Assembly: GCA_963682055.1 (NCBI GenBank)
Contig: OY821742.1
Location: 11,935,752-11,999,751 of the forward strand
Length of the DNA stretch: 64,000 nucleotides
Source of the DNA: Primula veris
Lineage: Eukaryota > Streptophyta > Magnoliopsida > Ericales > Primulaceae
Reading direction: 5' to 3'
A model generated the notes under the pieces. The model ran no database searches, was not told the origin of the DNA, and saw nothing but the letters and a program-made list of their open reading frames with translations. A program made the position numbers and the translations under genes. Below are positions 32,598 to 44,466 of the stretch, in pieces. Numbering within the stretch: position 1 is the first letter of the stretch; each line of letters opens with the position of its first letter.

Positions 32598-34505
32598 GTT
32601 AGTGAATTGTAATTTCAGTTCACTTTTAATTTAATTATATTAAATAAATTATCTAAAGCTCACGATTTAGGGTTTTGTGATCTGAGTTATTTTCACATTT
32701 TGGGTTAAGTTATTTTTATCATCCCAGTCTTTTAATTTTGTTTAATTATATGCTAATTGATATAATATGTGTTTTGTCATAGTGTGTTTTGCTAATGCTA
32801 TTTAAAGGGTAAAAAAAGATTCGATCTTTTGTGTTGGGTAACTTGGGTTAGTCTCAGTTTTAGTATTTCACCGAGTTTGCCATTGGGAAATGTTTGATTG
32901 TGAAAATAATAATATTATTTAGGATTAGTTTCATTCGATTAAATTAGTTTTAATTGAAGTCATTTGGTGGTGTGTTTTGCCAATGCTATTTAAAGAAGAA
33001 AGATTGGTTTTAACTAAAGTCTTTAATTTTGTTATATACTATACAAACTGATCTGGAATTATCGTAGTATTGATGGGTTTCAGTGAATATAGTTGTGAGT
33101 TTTGCTAATGCTATATAAAGAAGAAAAAGAAAGATTAGATCTTTTGTGTGGGGTTAGTCTCAAATTTAGTCTTTCACCGAGTTTGCGATTAGGAAATGTT
33201 CGATTGTGATTGATTTATTTATTTTAGGATTAGTTTCATTCGGTTGGATTAGTTTAATTTGGTTGGATTAGTTTTAATTAGGTTGGATTGGTTAAGTTTC
33301 ATTTGATTGGATTAGTCAAGTTTCATTTGATTGGATTAGTTAAGTTTTAATTCGGCTGGATTAGTTAAGTTTTAATTCGGTTGGATTAGTTTCTACCCAC
33401 ATTCGATTGAATAGATCTTTTCTGTGGGGTCAGTTTCAGATTTACTCTTTCACCGAGTTTGTGACTGGGAAATGTTTGATTGATAAAAAAAAATTCTAGT
33501 ATTAGGATTAGTTTTAATTTGGTTGGATTAGTTAAGTTTCATTCGGTTGGATTAACTAAGTTTCATTCGGTTGGATTAGTTTTAATTGGAGTCATTTGGT
33601 TGTTTGTCTTTGATTTTTTCTATACCATACAAACTGATGTGATCATAGTCTTGATATGGTAGTGTTTGATCATTTAGAGAAGCAAAGATTGGATCTTTTT
33701 TCTTAGGCTAGTCTCGACTCGACTCTTTAACTTAGTATGCGTATGGAAATTTGTGGTCGCAGTTTGTTTGAATGAAAGCTTAGGTTTTTAGGTTTCGATT
33801 TATTAGTAATAATTTGTAACAAAGTTCTTTTGGTTCCTTTGTGTTTTAAATTTTATTTGTACGCGTTGCACTTGGAATTTGGAAGTGTGTCAGACGATTC
33901 TTAATTCATCTTTCACATTTATCTGCTCGATTATATTGTATCTTGAAGTCACTTTTCTCTGCCGCTCTTGCTTACCTTATATACATGTGTTTACTGTTTA
34001 TATATTGTCTTGGTCATTGCTTTTGGAAAGAAATAAAGTGTAGTAGTTGAAGGTTCATTCAGATGGAGTAGTTTTTATTGAAGTCTTTCTGTCCATTAAA
34101 TTTTGCTTAAATGATACACAAACTTATTTGGATGTATCATAGTCTTGATGGGTTTCAATGCATAAAGTACCGAGTTGTTATTTAGAGAAACAATGACTGT
34201 TTTTTTTTACTTGGGCTAGTCTCATATCAACTTCTCACCTGGCTGCATCTGGATATATTTCTGCTAGTCGTTCTTGGAATGAAAGCTATAAATTAAGGTT
34301 TTGATTTATTCCATTGAATTAGTTTTAACATAAGCTGTTAGTTCCTTCATTTTTGAATTTCGATTACATATCTCCAATTGTGTGTTAAATGGTTCTTTTT
34401 TCATCTTTGACCTTGATTCACTTCATTTTGAAGTTTCTTTAATCTAGTTTACTTGGTTGTCCTAATTAAATATGCTTATTGTAGTCTTAATTATTGGTGA
34501 TGCAG
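32598..34505 (+). other. 5'-UTR intron of TPS copy B
   Basis: Donor ATAAG|GTTAGT at 32597/32598 and acceptor GATGCAG at 34505, the same layout as copy A. The leader exon before it starts near 32440. Like copy A it is made of degenerate repeats with GATGGGTTTCA, TTTCACCGAGTTTG and TAGTTTCATTCGGTTGG words, and it has expanded locally (33225-33390). Confidence 0.7.
33225..33585. repeat. 25-bp minisatellite in TPS copy B leader intron
   Basis: Six or more copies of a unit like GGATTAGTTAAGTTTCATTT (plus GATT/CGGTT) run from 33225 to 33390, and three more at 33505-33585. Copy A has only one or two such units, so the array grew after duplication. Confidence 0.8.
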
Positions 34506-34608
34506 GTTGCTGAGGCTGGTTCTTTACAGAAATAAAAATCTTAGGGTTTGGAATTCTGAGTTTGAGTTTTCGTGAGGAATCTTTAGCAAGGAAACAGTGG
34601 TGTAAAAA

Positions 34609-37600
34609 ATGATGTCGAGATCGTATACCAATCTCTTAGATTTAGCATCTGGGAATTTGCCGGTAATGGGTAGAGAGAGAGAGCGCAAGAAGCTTTCCAG
34701 GGTGATGACTGTTCCCGGCAGCATAGCCGAACTCGATGATGATCAATCTCAGAGTGCGGCTTCAGAAAATCAGTCTTCATTTGCTTCCGATAGATTGATT
34801 ATTGTTGCTAATCAATTACCCTTAAAAGCAAAACGTAGACAAGATAACAAAGGATGGAATTTTAGTTGGGACGAAGACTCTTTACTTTTTCGTCTCAAAG
34901 ATGGTTTACCAGAAGATATGGAGGTGTTCTATGTTGGGTCTTTGAGATTTGATGTTGACCCAATTGAACAAGACGATGTTGCTCAAATGCTATTGGATAG
35001 ATTTCAAAGTGTCCCTACTTTTTTGCCACCAAATATTCACGAGAAGTTCTATGATGGTTTTTGCAAAAAGCAGCTATGGCCTCTTTTTCACTACATGTTA
35101 CCTTATTCACCTGACCAAGAACGACGCTTTGACCGATCTTTGTGGGAAGCTTATGTGGCGGCCAATAAGTTGTTTTCGGAAAAAGTTATCGAGGTATTAA
35201 ACCCCGAAGATGATTTTGTTTGGATACACGATTATCACTTGATGGTTTTGCCCACTTTTTTGAGAAGGCGTTTTAATCGTTTGAGAATGGGTTTTTTCCT
35301 TCATAGCCCTTGGCCATCTTCCGAGATCTATCGAACACTTCCTGTTAGAGAAGAGATTTTGAAAGCTCTTCTTAACACCGACCTTATTGGTTTCCACACA
35401 TTCGATTATGCAAGGCATTTTCTTTCTTGTTGTAGTCGTATGTTAGGTTTTGAATATCAATCAAAAAGGGGATATATAGGGTTGGATTATTATGGTAGAA
35501 CTGTGGGGATTAAGATCATGCCAGTTGGTGTTCATATGGGTCAAATCGAATCGGTGATAAAAACTGCTGGTAAAGAGGGTACACTCGAGGAGCTAAAGAA
35601 AAAATATGAGGGAAAAACCGTGTTGCTTGGGATTGATGACATGGACATTTTTAAGGGTATTAATTTGAAAATTTTAGCCATGGAACAGATGCTTAAACAA
35701 CACCCGAAATGGCAAGGAAGAGCCGTGCTAATACAGATCGTGAATCCTGCAAGAGGTAGAGGGATTGATTTAGAAGAAACTCAAGCTGAGATACGAAACA
35801 GTTGTAATAGAATCAATCAAGAATTTAGAAAACCGGGTTATGACCCTATAGTTTTAATTGATGAACCTGTTAGTGTATGTGAAAAAATAGCTTATTACAG
35901 CTTAGCTGAGTGTGTTGTTGTCACAGCTGTTAGGGATGGGATGAATTTGACACCGTATGAGTATGTTGTTTGCCGGCAAAATGGGGCCCAAAAGAGTATG
36001 TTGGTTATATCCGAGTTTATCGGGTGTTCACCTTCATTAAGCGGCGCAATACGAATAAACCCATGGAATGTTGAAGCTACAGGTGAAGCTATGAACGAGG
36101 CTATAGTTATGAAACAAGGGGAGAAGCAAATTAGGCATGAGAAACATTATAAGTACATAAGTACTCATGACGTGGCGTATTGGTCACAAAGCTTTTTGCA
36201 AGATATGGAGAGAACATGTGCGGATCATTTTAGGCGAAGGTGTTGGGGAGTTGGGTTGGGATTTGGATTTAGAGTTGTGGCGCTTGATCCGAATTTTAAG
36301 AAGCTATCGACAGATACGATTGTGTCAGAATATAGTAGGGCAAAGAGTAGAGCGATATTGTTGGACTACGATGGTACTGTTATGCCTCAAAATGTTCATA
36401 ATAAGACCCCTAGTGCAGAGGTTATTTCGATTTTGAATAGACTGTGTGACGATCCGAGAAATATGGTTTTTATTGTTAGTGGAAGAGGGAAAAAGAGCTT
36501 AAGCAAGTGGTTTTCTCCTTGCAAGAAACTTGGGATTGCTGCTGAACATGGATATCGTCTTAGGTTTCTCATTCTCTCTCTCTTTCTTTCTAATTTGTCA
36601 GTCCTTTACTATGATCTTCTTAAAACGAAAACTAATCATTTGTACTTTTTATGAACCATTTACACATCCACCCTTCCTGTTGGTGGTTATGGATTGATTC
36701 TTAAGATAATATGCAGTTTATTGTTTGGATTTCGAATATCAACTACTCTAGACTCTAGAGTGTCAAGTTTAAATGTGTTTTAGGTAGTGAAGTTGTCATT
36801 GAAGACTATTACGGAGTTTTAAGAATGAGGAAATGTTAATCCTTTTTATGAACTTCTTATGATTCTGTCCTGTCAATGCCTTTTGGATGCTGAAGCTTAA
36901 AATTTTAAATTTTGCTTCGACTCTTCTTCTTTTGTTTAGTGTGCTGATCTAATTTGTTCTATACTTTTATTTAACGGTTTAATTTTTCTGAAAGTTATTT
37001 GAGTTTTAAAGGAAAAAAGAATTTCAGTGATTGGCAGTTAGTCAGTTGACTTTTACATTATCTATACATCTACAGATAATAAGTTGATTCCTATAATCTT
37101 TTTGCATATGTTATTTTTGCCATTTTCTTTCTCATTTGAATAGTATGGTTTACAAATTTGGTGCAGTTGACGAATTAATATTATTAGCGAAGCTCACTGA
37201 TTTGTTCTGGTACAACAGAGATTTTATGTAATCCAGAAAATATAGAATTGAACAAATCAAAATTAACATACATGTAGAAAGTTATTTTTGATAGAAGAGA
37301 CCCTACATCCACCAGTAAAAGTAAAGGATTAGCCATTAAATTTGGGGCCTTGGCCCTTATTAGACTACCCAAGGAGAAAGTTAGAAGGAAAAAGCTGGAG
37401 AGATAAGACTGAAGGGAAAGTTCTTTCTCTTGTCTTCTTTTCAGGAACTGCCCATAATCTGTCTATTTCAGCCTTTATATGTTGGAAAACGCTGTACAAC
37501 TGCTGCAAATACACAGAATTTATTGCCTGTGGCTGCCAAAATGAAATATTTATTTATTTAAATAAATAAACACCTTGGATTTATCAGTTTGAGTATTTCC

Positions 37601-39451
37601 TTATTACCTGTTGAAGGGTAATGTTCAAGTAAAATAAAAAATAATCTGGGAGTTCTCACTCACAATCTGAACATGATTGCACATGTGAGACACGTCCACT
37701 CCAAAATTTGTAGCTGCATATCAAAAATTGGAAACTTAAAAACTATTGGTGGCTGAACCTAAAAATGCCCCACTTTTTTTTCTCCGTTTTTTTTTTTGAA
37801 TTATGAACATGTAATGTTCAAGTAGTGATTTCAGAGAAGCTATAGAGACTGCATAGATAAAGTATTTTCCTTAACCCTTGCTTTTGAAATCTTTATTAAT
37901 ATTTTATAATGTTGCCTTAAAAAAATATTCCAGGTGGCCACAAAGTGAAGAATGGGTACTGGGTTGTCAGAGTACAGAATTCAGTTGGATGCAAATGGCG
38001 GAACCGGTAATGAAATTGTATACTGAAGCAACCGATGGTTCTTCAATTGAGGTTAAGGAAAGTGCTTTAGTATGGCAATATCGCGATGCTGACCAAGGAT
38101 TTGGCTATGCTCAGGCAAAAGAGATGTTAGATCATCTTGAGAGTGTTTTGGCGAATGAACCTGTCTCTGTTAAAAGTGGTCAGTTCATTGTCGAAGTGAA
38201 GCCTCAGGTATGTCATTTCACGCACCTTCCATATATTTTTTGTCTTTGTTCCATATGTACTACTAGACTTAGTGGAACAGATATTGCTCATCAGATTTCA
38301 ATATCAGCAAACCTTTCACCATTGACAGTATTCTTAATTTCGATTTTGATAATTAATTAACTCATTTTAGTGAAAGTCTTGAATTAATCTTAAGGAGTAC
38401 CAATTTAAGGGGTGAATAGGGCTTCTGTTCCATATGCTAGTTTTGTGCTAGATCATTCCATAGACAATGCTCTATACCTATTCATTAATGTGTTAGAGTG
38501 GGAATCTAATGTGTCGATTTATAACATGGGAACTTTATTTAATTCAAGAAACCAAGGTTCAGGACCATAGTTGGTTAGAAACTAACATTCTGCGTTCTTG
38601 ATCAAAGTTCTACAGATTCCATTTGGTTAAAGCTTTCAATGTTGAGAAGTTGAAAATCCACCTCAGTTTGGAAAACTTTTTAAAAATAATGCACATCCTT
38701 TTTATCGACTCTAAAGAATCCTTAGAATACCAATCAAGTGTCCATTTTAAAGAACCCACATAAACCAGTTCTTTTATTACCCATCTTTACCCGACCAAGT
38801 TGGCTCTTGGTGTTAGTCATCACTTATAACCACCCAACTTCCAGGTTGCTTCGCTTATGCTTGGAATTCTACAATTTATGTTACGTCTCTAGGAACCATT
38901 TTATTTTTTGGGAATTCCTTAAATTGGTGAAAATCTAATTTAGTTAATCTGTTGGAATGAAACGATGTTTTACAAACTATTTCTTTAAAGTCAATCTCAT
39001 CAAACTGCAACCATGTTTGAACCTTTGTGCCATTATCACCACATATCTTTTAGGTTAGTTCTATTAGGCTAAGACTTGAGAGTTTCTAAAATTTATGTTT
39101 CTTTTTTCTCAGGGAGTGAGCAAGGGCATTGTTGCAGAAAAAATCTTCACAGCCATGAAAGATAAAGGGAAGCAAGCAGATTTTGTGCTTTGCATCGGTG
39201 ATGATAGATCGGATGAGGACATGTTTGAAGCATTTGGTAATGCAGTATCGAACAATATCCTGTCGGCTTATTCTTCGGTATTTGCGTGCACTGTTGGACA
39301 AAAGCCAAGCAAAGCCAAATATTATTTGGACGATACAACTCAGGTTATAAACATGCTTGATTCCCTTGCTGAAGCTACTGATTCTCCATTTTACTCTGAA
39401 GAAGAGGAAGAGGAAGAGGAAGTGGAAGAGTCTGATGATGTGCCACCTTAA
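34609..39451 (+). CDS. TPS7: Class II trehalose-6-phosphate synthase/phosphatase-like protein, TPS7 type (copy B)
   Basis: Three exons, 34609-36563, 37934-38207 and 39113-39451, with splice phases and exon 1 and 2 lengths identical to copy A, giving 855 residues. The protein differs from A at scattered sites, for example PYSPDQERRF against PYPPDQGRRF, VSVCEKIAYY against VSGGEKIAYY, and EELKKKYEGK against EKLKIKFQGK; the phosphatase motifs LLDYDGT, VSGRGK and GDDRSDEDMF are kept. B looks nearer the usual family sequence at EELKKKYEGK. The Glu-rich tail is shorter (ends ESDDVPP). Introns 1.4 and 0.9 kb are compact and lack the SINE and Mutator-like element of copy A. Promoters differ: a satellite and MITEs lie upstream here. 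No disabling change is seen, so both copies are probably functional. The role is as for copy A. Confidence 0.95.
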
Positions 39452-39649
39452 TCATTTAAGGATTATTCTTCTCTAATTAGCTTCAATTCCCTTTCCCTTG
39501 TGGACTGTACAGTATTTGGTTGTTTCGTGGGTATTTCTTATGTTTTATATTATTTTAGGCTTAGGCTTGACAGTCGAACATTTCTTCATTTGTTGTATTC
39601 GGGTGTGTTTTCTGATAAGGACAAAAATGAATGAGTGAAGAATTTAAAT

Positions 39650-40039
39650 GATCTTTATACATGTATGTCAGTTTGTGGAATATGAGTGTCTCGAAACAAG
39701 GTGTGGAGGTGTTAAGCAAACCAGGTTCAAGATTCTCATAATTCGGAAGCTGAAGAGGGGAGTAACTTGTTCATTTGACCCAATTGTTGTGTATCTTGAA
39801 AGTCAACATTGATTATTGAAATAATGTTTTTTTTTTAAGAATGGTTCTGGTTGTCTCCTTGGTCCTTATTTGATGAATGATGTTCTGTTGTATTTTTTCA
39901 ATAGCCACTCCAGCAACTGTTTTTACTTTCCTTATAACTTTCCTTGCTCATCACTGCAATTTGCCATTGTTATTTCATATGATTTATTCTGATAAATGCT
40001 TACAACACCCTATCCTTGCATGCTCCACATTTTCCACTA
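39650..40039. other. Downstream of TPS copy B, nothing recognised
   Basis: Homology to the 3' flank of copy A ends near here. No gene or repeat is recognised. Confidence 0.45.
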
Positions 40040-40089
40040 CCTACCTTTCTAGATGAGACTTTTTTTTAAGTACAAATTAACAAAACATA

Positions 40090-40620
40090 ATGCTTTTAAA
40101 ACTAAATTAACTAAAACATATCTAAAAATTTATAATTAACAAAAACATATTCAAAAGTTTATATCCTAATTTGTATATTTCATACCCTAATCTAAAAGTT
40201 CATGCTATTGTTTCAAAAGTTTATATCTCAATTTGTATATTTGATACCCTTATTTCAAATATTCATACCCTTATTTTAAAAGTTCATACCCTGATTTGTA
40301 TTTTTCATACCCTTATTTGAAAAGTTCATACATTTGTTTCAAAAGTTCATACCATAATTTGTATTTTTCATACCGTTTTTCCAAAAGTTCATACCCTTAT
40401 TTCAAAAGTTTAATTTGTATTTTTCATACCCTTATTCCAAAATTTCATACACTTATTTCAAAAGTTCATATACTAATTCGAAGAGTTCACCCTTATTTTT
40501 AAATTTCATACCCCAATTTACATAATTCATATACATGATTTTCAACTCCATACCCTTAATTCACGTAATTTATACGCTTATTTTTCAACATTATACACTA
40601 ATTAACAAATTCAACTCTTA
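40090..40620. repeat. Degenerate ~45-bp minisatellite
   Basis: Repeated TTTCAAAAGTTCATACCC alternates with TAATTTGTATTTTTCATACC through about 500 bp, with units varying in length. An open frame at 40296-40502 is just this repeat. Confidence 0.8.
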
Positions 40621-40744
40621 CCCGTTATCCGATCTCGAACTATCACGTCGTCATCGTGGGCCTCTCATTAAACGACCGCATGTCCATTGATATCAATCCC
40701 GCTCTATACACTCGCCGTCCATTTCGATAAATGTGTCCGTCTTA

Positions 40745-40965
40745 ATCTCCACGGAATAGAGAGATCAGAGAGAGAGAGGAGAATAAAAAGGTCAAAAAAA
40801 TAGAGGGATGGTGATGAGAAAGATTAGAAAGAAAGGGGAATGATTATCGGAGAGAGTGAGAATGAGGAGGAGAGAGATCGGAAGGAGACAGAAAGAGGAG
40901 AGAGAGATTGGATAGAAGGTGAGAGTAGGAGAGAGGTGAGAAAGAGATTGAGATAGATGAATCAG
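40745..40965. repeat. Purine-rich (GA) tract
   Basis: About 200 bp of GAGAGA, GGAGAG and AAAGAGG words on the plus strand with few pyrimidines. It may be a decayed (GA)n expansion, possibly with triplex-forming potential. Confidence 0.65.
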
Positions 40966-40969
40966 ATTT

Positions 40970-41950
40970 TTTATTAATTATTAAATGAATGTATGTTTTT
41001 GATAATGTAACTTTTGATGGTATGTTTTTGTTAATATAATAGCCGTAGAATATGTTTATGTTAATTGTTCCTCATTTTTCAATTCTTACTTTCTCTTTTA
41101 CTTTTCTCTCAAACATAAACTAAAGTCACTACCATGATCACCGAAACTTTCTCCCAGGTTTGAACTTGGGAATCAATTTTATTTTGCTTGCTCAAGTTTA
41201 TAAACGATCCAAAAGATCTTTCACTTTAGCAATTTTTGTTAGCATTACCACACTCATATAACTTATGAAAACAAAAGTCAGCATATCCAAGCTTGTATTT
41301 TGTATCAAACACTTGAACCACAAAAAATAATGCAATTCAATTTGCCATCATTTTCCCAATATTTATCCGACTGCTTTTGCATATTCAACGTCATTTTGCT
41401 CAATAGTATATCAGGAGACATAACCAATTCCACCACACATTGTCACATTTCATAGACTCAAGAATCTCATGCACAGACGGGAAAAGACATTACGACATAT
41501 GAAGAACCAGGGGCGGAACCATGAACCATAAGTGAGGGATTTCGAATCTACATAAAAGTATAAAAGTAATGCTAGTGAACTATAAATCATCCGAATTGTC
41601 AAATTATCATTTTTAACAAACTTCAGTAAAAATAAATGATAAAAATTGTAATAAAAAAATCATAAAATTTGGAGTTAGAAGGAGTGTCGTGGCTCCTGAT
41701 GGTCTTCACTTAACTTCCGCTCAAAGAACTCGAAAACTTCAGGGTTGCCTCATAAAAAAATCAATAAAGTTACATAAATGTCTAAATTTATTCCAGTCAT
41801 CAGTAGTACACTAGTATGTTAAGAGGTTCCTGGCGGGTAAATAGAAACCGGGTCTAAGTCGGTTCGGGTCTCTGAAAGTACAATTTTGGCGGGATTTATA
41901 AACCCTAATAAAATCTTTTGCCATTTTTATTACATTTAACACTCAAAACC
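40970..41950. other. Intergenic, TE remnants possible
   Basis: No gene. A GGGGCGGAACCATGAA word at 41511 resembles a terminal word of common plant non-autonomous elements, but I could not find its partner end. Confidence 0.35.
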
Positions 41951-41956
41951 TTCCAA

Positions 41957-41957
41957 A

Positions 41958-41997
<40 letters not shown>

Positions 41998-42004
41998 TAT
42001 ATAC
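41957..42004. repeat. (CT)n(AT)n microsatellite
   Basis: About ten CT units run directly into about ten AT units, ending TTTATATACATAG. It lies just upstream of the F-box-type pseudogene. Confidence 0.9.
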
Positions 42005-42019
42005 ATAGAGAGATTATAC

Positions 42020-43063
42020 ACTATGTTTTGTTGCAGTAGGTTTCTGAAAACCCTAACAAACCGAACAAATCCGACGATCATTTAAATGAGCACCATCGGA
42101 TCGTTGGCGCCTGTAAAGGCGTTGTCTGTGTATCCGACGATCAGTATAAGTATTTGGAGCATATTGTTTATTTATGGAACCCGAAAAGCAGTGATCTTGT
42201 CCACCTTCCCGAGCCACGTGTCCGCTACATAACCCATGGAGGGTTCGATCACGTATTTGGGTTTGGGTTCAACGAAAAGACCCAAGATTTCAAAGTCGTT
42301 AGGATCGTTCATTTAGTTGACCAGGGTAGGAAACAGATTCCTTCGGAGGTCGATGTGTATAGGTTAAGTACGCGTACGTGGCATAACATTAGCCACTTGA
42401 ATGTTCCGTATTTTCTTGGAAGGCGACAGAGTCAGGTTTATCTGAACGGTTCTGCTCACTGGCTCGCTGTGCACGGGAGAAAAAAATCACCCGATGGTGG
42501 TTTTGTTTGATTTTAGCGATGAGAATTTTTGTTACTTTGATGGGCCGAGTGAGTTTCTTTAGAAGGGCTAAATAGGAGATACGAATCAGACTCGTCTTGT
42601 TATTTATCAAGGATGCTTAGCGATAGTCCATAGGGTACATGATGAGAGTAGGCCTTTTGCACCCATTATTAGAGAGGCTGCTTATTCCCATTATGTCAAT
42701 GCCATGCCACCTTAGCAGAGTTCCGTACCCTTTCATGAACCCGTGGTGCTTTGGTCGGTGTGGGTGATGAAGGAATATGGTGTTTCCGGGTCGTGGACAA
42801 AAGAACTTGAAATTTGGGGGAATGCTCACTTTGGGAGGTATTTTCTTGGGTTTGGGGAAAAGGGAGAGGTTATAGTAACCAAAGACCCGGGCTTTGTTTG
42901 TAAGGAATATGGCATTTTCAGAGAAAGGAAGTTGGAGATTAAGGTAGTGGAGATGGATGGTGCAGCAGTTTGGTATTCGCCGGTGTTTGGTAGTAGCTTC
43001 AAAGAGAGCCACATGTTGATCCGAGAAACAAAGAGCGAAAATGCAGTTCAGGATGGAGCTTGA
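42020..43063 (+). pseudogene. F-box-associated (FBA) domain protein, decayed
   Basis: The sequence reads as the associated-interaction domain of plant F-box proteins, substrate receptors of SCF ubiquitin ligases. It includes SRFLKTL near 42040 (end of an F-box), then in another frame HRIVGACKGVVCVSDD, YLWNPKSSDLVHLPEP, GFGFNEKTQDFKVVRI and DVYRLSTRTWHNI (to 42510), and after a further frame change FDFSDENFCYFDGP, SGSWTKELEI and GFVCKEYGIF to a stop at 43061. There are at least two frame changes and internal stops near 42560 and 42714, and most of the F-box is missing. Confidence in the family is good; the start is unclear. Confidence 0.8.
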
Positions 43064-44466
43064 GTGACCCCTTATTTTGCGAAGTCTAAGGATCAAACAA
43101 GCAAGTGGTGGCCAACAGGCAAGACTCTCATACTTGCTAAATCTAAATTGTATATTGGTGGAATCGTAGATTTTCGATATCATGTAACATTCGCTAAAGC
43201 CATGTTTCTGGGAAAAAAACTAATGTGGTTGGTCAACTATAGATGTGGTTAGTAACTTGAATGAACCAATACCAGGAATGAATAGAATAGATGGCAGTAG
43301 TGTTGTTCTTTTAAATAAATGTGGTTATCTATTTTTACCGTTGTTCTTTTAATAGGTGTACCAACTATACATAATGTCTAGCAGTAGTGTTGCTTGTGTA
43401 ATATGAATTGAATTTTTCTTCTGTTTTCTTTTGAGGTCTGTTTTGGGACTTCATTATCATTTTTTGAGACTTCAGGAGAATGGATGTTGTTTATGTGGAA
43501 CAGTAATTGCTTTTGTAACGGTAGGTTTCTTGTAGGGGTTAACGGAATATATGCTAAGTGTAAGTAACGCTGATGTCAGGGGTAGTTGTTTCGGAAGATC
43601 TATCATGTTTTGGAACTTGGACAGCTTAATGTGTGTCTTCAGCTGCATTATTTTGTAAGAAATTATGAAAAAGGTCCATACCTTAACAATCTTATGCATG
43701 TTATTGTAATGAATGGAGTACTCTATTTCTTTTTGTGCTATTATGCTTCGTCTGTTATTCTGGTTGTGAGCACCGTGTATGTTACTTCTGACTATTGGGG
43801 ATATATAAAGTAACTTATACTGGGATTAGTCAATATATATGAAATCCTCGACAATGAGCAATCCTGATATTTAGGATGGCAGAAAACCAGCCATCTGATT
43901 GTTATCAGTCTTATAATCCGAACATTACCGTGGATAATTTCAGCCTTTAATAAAAGGAGTGAAACTGTTAATCGATAGTTTTTAATCTCCTATTCCTGGC
44001 AATGAATTTGGAGACTAACAGTTCAACCTTTAATAGTTTAGTCTGAAAATAATGGCTAGCATTTCATAGTAATACTGATGCTAAACTGTTTGGGGAAAGA
44101 ATATCATTTCTTTCCTTTTTTATGCTAATATTTTGGGTGTAGAGTTTATCATAAGTGTATCTTGTACCTTTTCTTGTGCTCGAAATGTTGTCAAGCCTAC
44201 AGTGGTTAGATTTGATTACCGTACACCTCTTTTATATTAGTGCTGTAATATTTATTTTACTCATTGATGAAAGTGATACACTTCTTATGCCCTTTCTAGA
44301 GCTTTTAACTTTTCAGGATAGCCAGTTCCGTAAATTTTCAGAAAGAAAATGTGCAATTTTTTTACACCAATTTATACCATTTTGTCATTTTTTACCATTT
44401 CGAACGAAGGATTTGGATAACGGCGATGCTTTACAGGGAGTGTCCCTCCTGAATTTTATAAACTTA
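43064..44466. other. Intergenic between F-box pseudogene and inverted repeat
   Basis: No protein family is recognised. An open frame at 44155-44523 (122 codons, hydrophobic) has no visible homology or splice context and is not called. The stretch 43250-43560 could be a former 3' region of the F-box gene. Confidence 0.45.
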
